Of a stretch of 64,000 nt of DNA, positions 40,783 to 48,483 are shown piece after piece. The stretch spans positions 396,861 through 460,860 of the forward strand of contig NZ_SZPR01000012.1 of the NCBI RefSeq assembly GCF_005280195.1, written 5' to 3'. Source of the stretch: Streptomyces galbus. Its GTDB lineage: Bacteria > Actinomycetota > Actinomycetes > Streptomycetales > Streptomycetaceae. Both the position numbers and the translations under genes were made by a program. Below the pieces are notes generated by a model. The model had not been told where the DNA came from. It did no database searches and worked only from the letters and a program-made list of their open reading frames with translations. Positions within the stretch are counted from its first letter, which is position 1. Every line of letters begins with the position of its first letter.

Positions 40783-42291
40783 GGGACTGTCCTCCGCCCC
40801 CGTGCCGCCGCCGGCCCCGGTGTCCGCGGCCGCCGGGGCGGGGGTGCGCCTCTCCAGGCGCAGCCGCAGCCCCTCCGGCATCAGCGTCAGCCGCTCGGTG
40901 ACCCGCAGCCGGTAGGCCGGGTCGTCCACCAGGTCGTAGCGGCGCAGCAGCAGGCCGAGCACCAGCGTGGCCTCGTGCAGCGCGAACTGCCGGCCGATGC
41001 AGGCCCGCGCGCCCGTCCCGAACGGCTTGAACGTGTGCGGGGGCCGGGCGCGCACCGCCCCGGCGTCGAACCGGTCCGGGTCGAACCGCTCCGCGTCCGG
41101 TCCCCACACCGCGGGGTCGCGGTGCAGCATCGGCGTCAGCACCAGCGCCCACGCCCCGCGCCGCATCGGGTGCTCCCCGGCCAGCACGGTGTCCTCGCGG
41201 GCCTCCCGGGCGTACGCCGGCGCCGTGGGCCACAGCCGCAGCGACTCGTCCAGCACCCGGCGGACGTACCGCAGCCGGGCCACCTGGTCGTAGCCGGGGA
41301 CGCCGTCGCCCCAGACCCGGTCGACCTCCGCCCGGGCGCGGGCGGCGACGTCCGGGTGGCGGGCGAGGTAGTACAGGGCGAAGGACAGCGCGCCCGAGGT
41401 GGTCTCGTGCCCGGCGACCAGGAAGGTGATGACCTGGCGCCGCACGTTCTGGTCGGACAGCTTCTCGCCGGTGTCCGGGTGGCCGGTCTCCAGCATCCGG
41501 TCCAGCAGGTCGCCCGCGCCGCCGCCCGAGGCCCGCCGGGCGCGCACCAGGTCGTCCACGGTGCGGTGCAGCCGGGCGATGTCGGCCTCGTTGCGCCGCC
41601 GCGCGCCGCGCAGCAGCGCGAGCGCCGGGGCGGGCACGGTGTTCAGCCGCTGGGCGTGGGTGAGGGTGCCGACCATCGCCGAGACGAAGGGGTGCTGCCG
41701 GGCCCGCTCGAAGGAGCCGAAGTCGTACCCGAACCCGGTGCGCGCGATCGTCTCCAGCGTCAGCTTGGTCATGTCCCCGGGCACGTCCACCTCGCGCCCG
41801 CCGCCGGCCGCGCGGTCCCAGTGGTCGGTGAGCCGCGCGGCCGCGTCCAGCATCATCGGGTGGTAGCCGGCCATCGCCTCGCGGCTGAAGGCCGGGGCGA
41901 GGACGTCGTGGGCGAGCTGCCAGTTGGGCTCGTGGTTGTACGCGGTGAACAGCCCGTCGCCGACCACCGGGCGCAGGTTGGCGATGCCGAGGCCCACGTG
42001 CTTGGCGAACCGCGTCTCGTCCGCGAGGTCGGCCACCAGGCCGGCGCCCCACACGAACACGAACTCCTTGCCGAAGGCCCGTCGCCGGAAGACCGGGCCC
42101 AGCCGGCGGGCGAACCGCAGGGAGTCCTGCAGGGGGGTGGTCCGTCCGGCGCCGACCACGTCGCCCAGCAGCGGCAGCCGGTACGGCGGGTGCGGGATCC
42201 GGTGCAGTTCCGGCCAGCCGTGCTCCGCGCTGCGAAAGCCCCCCGGCCGCACGTCACCGGTCGGCGCGTGCCCGGTCGTCGTCCCTGCCAT
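40744..42291 (-). CDS. stand-alone cytochrome P450, CYP102B-like
   Basis: 515-residue P450 whose motifs closely resemble the heme domain of P450 BM3: I-helix AGHETTSGALSFALYYLARH (about 293-312), ESLRLWPTAPAYAREA with the ExxR motif, and heme loop FGTGARACIGRQ with ligand Cys431. No reductase domain is fused, as in S. coelicolor CYP102B1, so separate redox partners are needed. Fatty-acid hydroxylation is plausible by family. ATG 42291 has GAGGGAG upstream. It diverges from a TetR gene with a dyad between them. The C-terminus is a low-complexity Ala/Gly tail. Confidence 0.9.
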   Translation of the reverse strand: MAGTTTGHAPTGDVRPGGFRSAEHGWPELHRIPHPPYRLPLLGDVVGAGRTTPLQDSLRFARRLGPVFRRRAFGKEFVFVWGAGLVADLADETRFAKHVGLGIANLRPVVGDGLFTAYNHEPNWQLAHDVLAPAFSREAMAGYHPMMLDAAARLTDHWDRAAGGGREVDVPGDMTKLTLETIARTGFGYDFGSFERARQHPFVSAMVGTLTHAQRLNTVPAPALALLRGARRRNEADIARLHRTVDDLVRARRASGGGAGDLLDRMLETGHPDTGEKLSDQNVRRQVITFLVAGHETTSGALSFALYYLARHPDVAARARAEVDRVWGDGVPGYDQVARLRYVRRVLDESLRLWPTAPAYAREAREDTVLAGEHPMRRGAWALVLTPMLHRDPAVWGPDAERFDPDRFDAGAVRARPPHTFKPFGTGARACIGRQFALHEATLVLGLLLRRYDLVDDPAYRLRVTERLTLMPEGLRLRLERRTPAPAAADTGAGGGTGAEDSPSAARCPVRRTRD

Positions 42292-42350
42292 GACGCGAAC
42301 TCCCTCGCTCCAGCGGCCCGTTGCGGTCGCGCACGTGCTGTCACCCACGG

Positions 42351-42370
42351 TGTTGTACGTGGGTTCAACA
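42351..42370. promoter_or_regulatory. TetR-type operator between P450 and TetR genes
   Basis: TGTTGTAC (42351-42358) and GTTCAACA (42363-42370) form a 20-bp inverted repeat with one mismatch and a 4-nt centre. It is 60 bp from the P450 start and about 40 bp upstream of the probable TetR start site, so one site could control both genes. Confidence 0.6.
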
Positions 42371-42421
42371 GCGCGCCCAGTCTCGTCCCGTTGCTGAACC
42401 GGCGTCAAGTAAAGTGCGGCC

Positions 42422-43027
42422 ATGACCGCCAACCACGGGGAGCGCGTGCGCCGTCGGCTGAGCACCGGGGAGCGCAGGGAACAACTCCTGGGGGTCGGCG
42501 CGCGGCTGTTCTCCGAGAGCCCCTACGACGACGTGTGGATCGAGCAGGTCGCCGAGATCGCGGGAGTCTCGCGCGGGCTGCTCTACCACTACTTCCCGAC
42601 CAAGCGGGACTTCTTCGCGGCGGTCGTGGAGCGCGAGAGCGAGCGGATGCTCGCCATGACGGCACCGGTGCCCGGCGTCCCGGTGCGCGCCCAGCTCGCC
42701 GCCGGCCTGGACGCCTACCTGGAGTACGTGCGGGCGCACGCCCACGGCTACCGCGCCTTCCACCGCGCCGACGCGGCGGGGGACAGCGCGGTGCGGCGCG
42801 TCTACCAGCGGGCGCTCGCCGCCCAGGAGCGCCAGGTGCTCGCCGCCCTGGCCGCCGACCCCGAGTTCGGGCCGGACGCGGAGGGGCGCCCCGAGGTGCG
42901 CCTGGCGGTGCGCGGCTGGCTGGCGTTCACCACCGCGGTGAGCCTGGAGTGGCTGCGGGGCGGGGACCTGACGCGGGAGCAGGTGCGGGACCTGTGCGCG
43001 CGGGCGCTGCTGGGTGTCCTGGCGTAG
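42422..43027 (+). CDS. TetR-family regulator of the P450 gene
   Basis: 201-residue TetR repressor. The helix-turn-helix (about 22-65) reads ASARLFSE-like then DVWIEQVAEIAGVSRGLLYH and YHYFPTKRDFF; the rest is a ligand-binding all-alpha domain. ATG 42422 is six bases past TAAAGT (42410-42415), with no ribosome site, so the transcript may be leaderless. It is divergent from the CYP102B-like P450 with a dyad (42351-42370) in the shared region, so it probably represses that gene and itself. Related Streptomyces P450-TetR pairs respond to fatty acids or drugs; the ligand here is unknown. Confidence 0.87.
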   Translation: MTANHGERVRRRLSTGERREQLLGVGARLFSESPYDDVWIEQVAEIAGVSRGLLYHYFPTKRDFFAAVVERESERMLAMTAPVPGVPVRAQLAAGLDAYLEYVRAHAHGYRAFHRADAAGDSAVRRVYQRALAAQERQVLAALAADPEFGPDAEGRPEVRLAVRGWLAFTTAVSLEWLRGGDLTREQVRDLCARALLGVLA

Positions 43028-43047
43028 GCGGCCCCGTACCCGCGTGG

Positions 43048-43093
43048 TTGGCGCGCACCCCGATCTCCGATAGGTTAGGTGAGCCTTACCTAA
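43048..43093 (+). promoter_or_regulatory. promoter overlapped by an iron box (DmdR/IdeR type)
   Basis: TTGGCG (43048-43053) and TAGGTT (43071-43076) are spaced by 17 bp. Over the -10 region lies TTAGGTGAGCCTTACCTAA (43075-43093), a 19-bp near-palindrome matching the actinobacterial iron-box consensus TTAGGTTAGGCTAACCTAA at nearly every position. Iron-loaded DmdR1 bound here would block transcription. The ribosome site of the DUF2470 gene (AAGGAGG) follows at once. Confidence 0.85.
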
Positions 43094-43104
43094 GGAGGAA
43101 CGGG

Positions 43105-43830
43105 ATGGGTGTCCCTCAGAGCTGGACGGCCACGCCTGCCGCGGCCGAACGGGCCCGGTCGGTGCTCGCCGCCGCGTGGACCTGCGCGGTCACCGCCGAC
43201 GGCGCACGCGCGGAGTTCGTCGGCGCGCACACCGTCACCGACGACGGCCGCGTGCTGCTCACCGCGGAGCAGGACGGCGCCCTGCACGCCGCCGCGCTCT
43301 GCGCCCCGCGCGGCGAGCCGCACGCCGTGCTGGAGTTCGCCGACGTGGCCCCCGTCCCCGTGCGCCACCGGGTGCGGGCCCGCCTCCGGCTGGCCGGCTG
43401 GTTCACCTCCGAGGACGGCCGCCTCGCGCTGCACCCCACCCGCGTCGTGCTCGAGGAGCCCTCCGGCGCCGTCGTCGTCGACCCCGAGGAGTTCGCCGCG
43501 GCCGCGCCCGACCCGCACGTCGGCGCCGAGGCGCACCTGCTCACCCACCTCGCCGACGCCCATCCCGACGCCGTCGAGCGCCTGACCCGGCTCGTCGGGC
43601 CGGACAGCCTGCACGGCGCCGTCCGGGTCCGCCCGCTCGCCGTCGACCGGCACGGCCTCACCCTGCGCATCGAGCGCGTGCGCGGCCACGGCGACGTACG
43701 CCTGCCCTTCCACCGGCCCGCCGACGACACCGGTCAGCTCACCGAGCGGATGCACGTCCTGCTGAACCAGGCGAGCGCCGCCTCCTGCCCGCGGGCCCTA
43801 CAGCGGCAGCGCACAGACCGCGACGGGTGA
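43105..43830 (+). CDS. iron-regulated DUF2470 (HugZ-like) protein
   Basis: 241-residue protein with a split-barrel, pyridoxamine-oxidase-like N-terminal half (about 15-140) and a C-terminal DUF2470 domain (about 145-225, LLTHLADAHPDAVERLTRLV). The architecture resembles HugZ/HutZ haem-utilisation proteins, some of which degrade haem. ATG 43105 has AAGGAGG upstream and an iron box on its promoter, so expression should rise under iron limitation. No siderophore or haem transport genes adjoin. Haem oxygenase activity is inference; an iron-storage or repair role is possible. Its end overlaps the lactonase gene by 33 bp. Confidence 0.85.
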   Translation: MGVPQSWTATPAAAERARSVLAAAWTCAVTADGARAEFVGAHTVTDDGRVLLTAEQDGALHAAALCAPRGEPHAVLEFADVAPVPVRHRVRARLRLAGWFTSEDGRLALHPTRVVLEEPSGAVVVDPEEFAAAAPDPHVGAEAHLLTHLADAHPDAVERLTRLVGPDSLHGAVRVRPLAVDRHGLTLRIERVRGHGDVRLPFHRPADDTGQLTERMHVLLNQASAASCPRALQRQRTDRDG

Positions 43831-45060
43831 CGCGAACGGCTCACCCGCGCGCCGCAGTCCACCGTCCGCCGGGTCCACGTGGAAGACGCTGACGGTGCCG
43901 CTGCGCTGGTTCGCCGCGAACAGCAGCCGCCCGCCGGGCGCCAGGGCGATCTGCCGCGGGAAGTCCCCGGCCACCGGCACCGTCCCGAGCAGCCGCAGCC
44001 GGGCCCCGTCCGCCTCCACCGCGTACCGGGCGAGGGTGTTCGCCCCCCGGTTGGCCAGGAAGGCGTGCGCGCCGTCCGGCGACACCGCGAACTGTGCCGG
44101 GTAGTTGGCGCCCGCCCCCTTCCTCGTGCCCGACCCCGTCGACTGCGGGGCGCCGACCGTCAGCCGCCCCGTCACCGGGTCGTAGGCGCAGACCGCGACC
44201 GTGTCGTCGAGTTCGTCGGCCAGGTAGGCGTACCGCCCGCCCGGGTGGAACGTCAGGTGCCGCGGCCCCGCCCCCGGCCTAGTGCGCGCCTGCGCGACCT
44301 CGGTGAGCGTGCCGGCCCCGTCGTCCAGGCGGTAGCTGTAGACGGTGTCCGTGCCGAGGTCCACGGCGAGGACGTGCCCGCCGTCCGGCGCGGTGACGAC
44401 CTGGTGGGCGTGCGGCCCCTGCTGCCCCGGCCCGGGAGCGGGCCGCGTGTGCCGGACCAGCGCGGTGCGCTCGCCCAGCGCGCCGGAGGCGCCGACGCGA
44501 TGCACGGCCACCGTGCCCGAGCCGTAGTCGGCGCTCAGCAGCCAGCGGCCGCTCGGGTGCACCGACAGGTGGCACGGCTGCGCGCCGCCGGTCGGGCGGC
44601 TGCCGAGGATCTTCCGGTCGGCGATCCGTACGGCGGTCACCGAGCCGCGCTCCCGCTCGTTCACCGCGTACAGCGTCCGGCCGTCCGGGTGCACCGCCAG
44701 GTACGACGGGTCGTCGACCCCGGTGAGCGTGCCGGCGCCGGTGATCCGCCCCGACACCGGGTCGTAGGCGGCCAGGCCGATGCCCCGGCCGCCGCCCTCG
44801 GCGGAGGTGTAGGTGCCGAGGAAGAGCGGCCGTGCGGCGGGCGTCCCCGTCGACGACGCAGCGGGCGTGGCGGCGGGCGAGGACCCGGCGGAGCCGTCCC
44901 GGCCGGCGGACGCCGAGGAGCCGGACGGGGAGGCCGGCCCCGGCCCGGGCGAGCCGTCGCCGCAGGCGGCCAGCGCGCCGCCCGCCGCCACGGCACCGAG
45001 TGCCCCGACGAAGCCGCGCCTGCTCCACCGGGCGCGCGCCGCCCCGGTCCCACCGCTCAT
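43798..45060 (-). CDS. Tat-exported lipoprotein, lactonase (YbhE) family beta-propeller
   Basis: 420-residue lactonase/6-phosphogluconolactonase-family seven-bladed beta-propeller. The signal peptide is unusual in having both a twin-arginine motif (SRRGF near residue 13) and a lipobox (LAAC, Cys33), so it is probably a Tat-exported lipoprotein. After a Ser/Ala linker (about 35-75) come repeated blades with PSYLAVHPDGRTLYAVNE, CHLSVHPSGRWLLSADY and HLTFHPGGRYAYLADE. Periplasmic-face location argues against a true 6-phosphogluconolactonase role; substrate unknown. It is convergent with the DUF2470 gene. Confidence 0.86.
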   Translation of the reverse strand: MSGGTGAARARWSRRGFVGALGAVAAGGALAACGDGSPGPGPASPSGSSASAGRDGSAGSSPAATPAASSTGTPAARPLFLGTYTSAEGGGRGIGLAAYDPVSGRITGAGTLTGVDDPSYLAVHPDGRTLYAVNERERGSVTAVRIADRKILGSRPTGGAQPCHLSVHPSGRWLLSADYGSGTVAVHRVGASGALGERTALVRHTRPAPGPGQQGPHAHQVVTAPDGGHVLAVDLGTDTVYSYRLDDGAGTLTEVAQARTRPGAGPRHLTFHPGGRYAYLADELDDTVAVCAYDPVTGRLTVGAPQSTGSGTRKGAGANYPAQFAVSPDGAHAFLANRGANTLARYAVEADGARLRLLGTVPVAGDFPRQIALAPGGRLLFAANQRSGTVSVFHVDPADGGLRRAGEPFASPVAVCALPL

Positions 45061-45163
45061 GTCCGCACCTCGGGTCGTCGCCGCTCGCTCGTGTGACGAC
45101 CACCTTGACCCGGCCGGGGCGCCGGAGGCAAAGCGCGCGCCGCGCCGGGGGGTGCCGGGGCGG

Positions 45164-46240
45164 CTACCAGTCCCCGTCCGTCACCGGCGCGCCCGGCGCG
45201 TCCTTCAGCGGCTTCACCTGGGGCGGCGCGGGCGGCGCCCAGGGGTCGAGGTCGTCGCCCAGCCAGTCGCCGACCGGCTTGACCGTGCCCAGGGTGTCGC
45301 CGGGGGCGAGGTCCTGGCCGTCCTCGTCGTAGTAGTCGAACCAGGGCAGGCCCGCCCGGGTGTACGCCGCGCGGTCGACCGGGGAGGGCGGCGGCGCCTC
45401 GCCGGTGATGCGGCGCCACTCCGGCGGCGTCACCAGGTGCACGAAGACCCGCCCGGCGGGCTCCTTCGCCCAGTCCTTCAGCGACCGGTCGTCCTGGTAG
45501 ACCTCCTGGCGCATCGAACCGCCCACCCCCAGCCCCATCGCCGCGGCGGCCCGGGGCGCGGCCCCCGGCGCTGCTCCGGGTGCGGCCATGGGCGGCCCCC
45601 CGGCGGCGGCCATCGGGGCGGGCATCGCGCCGGGCACGGGCGGGCCGCCGTGGCCGGTGAACCGGGAGGCCGACCGGCGCCGCTGCTCCTCCAGCCGCCG
45701 CTGGGCCTCGCGCCACTCGGCGAGCCGTGCCTCGTTCAGCGGGAACGTCTGGAGCTGGACGCCGCCCCAGACCTCCTCGCCGGTGACCTGGCCCTCGACG
45801 GTCGCGCCGAGGCCGAGCGGCACCGCCACGAACTGGCGCACCGTGCCCCTGCCGGAGTTGATGCCGTCCAGCCAGGGCTGGCGGGGCAGCACCACGTAGT
45901 TCTGGGGGCGTCGCGAGAGCCGGTCGCTCCAGGGCTTGCCGGAGACCGCGCAGACCTTGCCGACGCCGACCTGGAGCGCGGCGGGCTCGGTGCTCCCGGC
46001 GAAGCTGAGCCACATCGCCTCGCGCAGGTACACCGGCAGCATCACGCCCCCGCGCGCGAGCCAGTCGGCCGGCGCGGTGCCGGGGTAGTCCGTGACGCGG
46101 CGGACGGGGAACTCGCCCAGGCCCGGGGGCAGCGGGTGGGTGCCCGTCTCGGGCAGGCGCAGGGTACGCACGAACCGCACCGCCACCCCGCCCGGCAGCC
46201 GGAGCGTGTTCCCGTCGATGCGTACGGTGCTGTCGGTCAT
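45164..46240 (-). CDS. hypothetical protein with Pro/Ala/Gly-rich linker
   Basis: 358-residue protein with no family I recognise. The N-terminal half (about 1-165) is globular (TVRIDGNTLRLPGGVAVRFV, DYPGTAPADWLARGGVMLPV). A low-complexity stretch of Ala, Pro, Gly and Met (about 205-245, e.g. GGPPMAAPGAAPGAAP) separates it from a C-terminal region rich in Trp and Asp (PWFDYYDEDGQDLAPGD). No signal peptide or membrane helix is visible. ATG 46240 has GAGGGGA upstream. A similar protein occurs in other Streptomyces as far as I recall, without known role. Confidence 0.7.
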   Translation of the reverse strand: MTDSTVRIDGNTLRLPGGVAVRFVRTLRLPETGTHPLPPGLGEFPVRRVTDYPGTAPADWLARGGVMLPVYLREAMWLSFAGSTEPAALQVGVGKVCAVSGKPWSDRLSRRPQNYVVLPRQPWLDGINSGRGTVRQFVAVPLGLGATVEGQVTGEEVWGGVQLQTFPLNEARLAEWREAQRRLEEQRRRSASRFTGHGGPPVPGAMPAPMAAAGGPPMAAPGAAPGAAPRAAAAMGLGVGGSMRQEVYQDDRSLKDWAKEPAGRVFVHLVTPPEWRRITGEAPPPSPVDRAAYTRAGLPWFDYYDEDGQDLAPGDTLGTVKPVGDWLGDDLDPWAPPAPPQVKPLKDAPGAPVTDGDW

Positions 46241-46317
46241 CCGCGTCCCCTCGTCGTCCCGCATGGCCGGTGCCGTGGCGTGTCCGTCCGCGCCGCCGGC
46301 GGTCGGCGGACGGCTCC

Positions 46318-47565
46318 TCACCTAGAACGATGCGCGGACCGCCGCCGGTTCCGCCAGGGCCGGCCGGAAAGACGCCCCTGCAGCGCGGTCAGCCGCGGCA
46401 GGCGCTCGCGCTGCTCGCGGGTGGAGCGGTCCAGCTCCTCCAGCAGGCGCTGCGAGCGGTGCTCGGTGTCGAGCTCGTCGATGATGCGGTTGACCTCGGT
46501 GAGCACCGCGCCGTGCAACTGCCACTGGCGGGCGTCGTGCTGGAGCTGGTCGAGCAGGAGCTGCGCCAGCTTGTCGCGGGTGGCGGCGGCCTGGTGCAGC
46601 TCGTTGGCCAGCCGGGCCTCGGCGGCGTCGGCGTTCAGGCTGACGGACGTGGTGACCAGCACCGCGAAGCTGACCACCGCGTCGGCCACCTCGGACAGCA
46701 GGGCCTCCACCACCTCACCGGTCTCGCGCGGGAACAGCGGTTCGGGCTCGCGCTCCTTGGCGAGGTCGGTGAGCGAGCGGGCCAGCACCCGCAGCACGAC
46801 CGTGCAGATCTCCAGCGTGTCCAGGCCGGTGCGCAGCACCACGCGGTGCAGCACGCCCTCCCGGACGCGCGGGTTGAGCCGCAGGCTGTCCTCGGCCTGC
46901 CGCAGCGCCGCGTCCACCTCGGCGATGTCGTGGTCGAGCCGGCGCGCCTCGTGCAGCCGGGCGGCGGCCACCTCGGGCGGAGTGCGGCCCGCGGCCTGTT
47001 CGCCGATCCGCAGCATCAGTTGCCGCACCCGCCGGGCCAGCCCCTCGATCGACTCACCGGCCTCGTCCACCCACACGGGGGGCGGCAGCAGCAGGTTGCA
47101 GCTCAGCCCCACGACCGCGCCGATCAGGGTCTCCACGACCCGCGCCCAGGCGTAGTCGCCGACGGCGGTCACGCCGAGGACCAGCATCGCGCTGATCGCG
47201 ACCTCGGGCACGTACTCGTCGACGCGGACCAGGTGGCCCACGCCCAGCGCGGCCACGATGAGCAGGGCGAGGCTCCACCAGGTGAGCCCCACCAGCAGGC
47301 TGAAGGCGATCGCCACGAGGACGCCCGCCACGACCGCGTTCACCCGGCGGATGCCGTTGGTGAGCGTGGCGTAGAGGGTGACCTGGACGACCAGCAGGGC
47401 GGTCAGGGGAGCGGTCAGCGGGGCGGCCTCGGGGCTGAGCCGCAGCGCCACGACATAGGCGACCGTGGCCGCCGCGGCGGACCGCAGGGCTTGGACCACC
47501 ACCGGGTCCCGGCGCCGTTTCAGCAGCCGCTCCAGCGGTGGGGTTTCCTCACGTGCATCGGACAT
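46318..47565 (-). CDS. FUSC-family membrane protein (aromatic-acid exporter-like)
   Basis: 415-residue protein. About six hydrophobic helices fill residues 25-165 (VVVQALRSAAAATVAYVVAL, then LLVVQVTLYATLTNG), followed by a long cytoplasmic helical region (about 170-415) with heptad-like patterns. This matches FUSC/ArAE proteins, related to plant aluminium-activated malate channels and bacterial aromatic-acid exporters. ATG 47565 is preceded by a weak purine run. Stop and start spacing leave about 78 bp to the next minus-strand gene downstream, so these may be independent. Substrate unknown. Confidence 0.8.
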   Translation of the reverse strand: MSDAREETPPLERLLKRRRDPVVVQALRSAAAATVAYVVALRLSPEAAPLTAPLTALLVVQVTLYATLTNGIRRVNAVVAGVLVAIAFSLLVGLTWWSLALLIVAALGVGHLVRVDEYVPEVAISAMLVLGVTAVGDYAWARVVETLIGAVVGLSCNLLLPPPVWVDEAGESIEGLARRVRQLMLRIGEQAAGRTPPEVAAARLHEARRLDHDIAEVDAALRQAEDSLRLNPRVREGVLHRVVLRTGLDTLEICTVVLRVLARSLTDLAKEREPEPLFPRETGEVVEALLSEVADAVVSFAVLVTTSVSLNADAAEARLANELHQAAATRDKLAQLLLDQLQHDARQWQLHGAVLTEVNRIIDELDTEHRSQRLLEELDRSTREQRERLPRLTALQGRLSGRPWRNRRRSAHRSR

Positions 47566-47705
47566 CCCTTGGCCTGTTCCCGCTCATCAGGTGGCTCGAA
47601 CGTGACAGCGGGGTTCGAACCCGCTCGCACCAGCGGGGGAGCCGTCCGGGCGCGCCGCGCGGCGGCGCACCGCGGTGGGGTCCGTCAGCGGGGTGAGCCG
47701 GCGGG

Positions 47706-48200
47706 TCAGGCGTACAACTTCTCGACGAACGCCGCCAGGTTGCCCGTGGTGCGGGCGATCTGCTCCTCCAGGGTGAGGCTCTCCTCGAAGCGCCCGCCGC
47801 TCTCGGGGACCTTCTTGCCGCGCACGTACAGCGAGCAGGCCAGGTCCGTGCACATGTACAGGCCGACGGAGTTGCCCTCGCGCCCCGCCGCGCCGGCCTT
47901 GCGGGCCGTCATCAGCGACACGCCGCCGCCCGGGTGGGTGGTCAGGCACAGCGAGCACATGCTGCGGTGCAGGAAGCCGCGCTGGGAGGCGGGGAAGCGC
48001 AGGGTCACACCGACGCGCCGGCCCTGCCGCTCGGTCACCAGGTAGCTGCGGTCGGGCGCGCCCGGATCGCGCCAGCCGAGGAAGTCCAGGTCGTCCCAGG
48101 GGCGCTCGTCCAGGTCGCGCGGCACCGCCAGGCGTTTGGCCTCCCCCTTGGAACAGTTGATGAAGGAGTCACGGATCTCCTGCTCGGTGAGCGGGCGCAC
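47706..48200 (-). CDS. FBP-domain zinc-finger protein
   Basis: 164-residue protein carrying a C-terminal treble-clef zinc finger of the FBP family (residues about 78-130): CSLC, then TTHPGGGVSLMTARKAG, and CTDLACSLYVRG, supplying the Cys ligands. Such domains are related to the C-terminal finger of elongation factor G-binding (fusidic-acid resistance-type) proteins, so ribosome or EF-G binding is possible. GTG 48200 has GGAGG upstream. A perfect dyad (48234-48260) lies 34 bp before the start. It is divergent from the ROK regulator gene. Confidence 0.82.
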   Translation of the reverse strand: MRPLTEQEIRDSFINCSKGEAKRLAVPRDLDERPWDDLDFLGWRDPGAPDRSYLVTERQGRRVGVTLRFPASQRGFLHRSMCSLCLTTHPGGGVSLMTARKAGAAGREGNSVGLYMCTDLACSLYVRGKKVPESGGRFEESLTLEEQIARTTGNLAAFVEKLYA

Positions 48201-48233
48201 GGGGGCCTCCGAAGTCGTCGCCGGGGTCGTCGT

Positions 48234-48260
48234 CCGAAACCTAGGGGGTCTAGGTTTCGG
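48234..48260. promoter_or_regulatory. perfect 11-bp dyad upstream of the FBP-domain gene
   Basis: CCGAAACCTAG (48234-48244) and CTAGGTTTCGG (48250-48260) form a perfect inverted repeat with centre GGGGT. A third GGCTAGG element follows at 48266-48272. CTAG is rare in GC-rich actinobacterial DNA, so three in 40 bp is notable. It is a candidate operator for the FBP-domain gene. Confidence 0.55.
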
Positions 48261-48387
48261 TTTCAGGCTAGGGAGCCGGGCCGCTCGGAGCCACCGAATT
48301 TCCGTCCGTGCGCGGCCCCGGGTGCCCCCGGTTGCCGGTCCGGGTGCCCCCGATCAGGGCGGTGAACTGGCCGTTCCGCCCCACCCG

Positions 48388-48410
48388 CTTAGCTCACATC
48401 GTGAACTAAG
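48388..48410. promoter_or_regulatory. ROK-type operator upstream of the ROK regulator
   Basis: CTTAGCTCAC (48388-48397) and GTGAACTAAG (48401-48410) are 10-bp arms with one mismatch around ATC. The TTAGTTCAC-N3-GTGAACTAA pattern resembles sites of xylose-type ROK repressors. It lies 74 bp before the ROK gene, consistent with autoregulation. Confidence 0.65.
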
Positions 48411-48483
48411 GGTTGGAAGAAAGTCGCGCGGACCGCCTCCGGGGCGGTATGTTGCAGGTCGGGCGGGTGCGGAAGGGAGCCAC

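Noticed and set aside
47620..47653. tRNA-like T-arm (GTTCGAAC in a GC stem) followed by CACCA
   Set aside because: The stem does not fit the 5-bp T-arm with a seven-base loop, no D or anticodon arm precedes it, and only a few bases separate it from the CCA-like end. Probably chance, or at most a degraded tRNA end.
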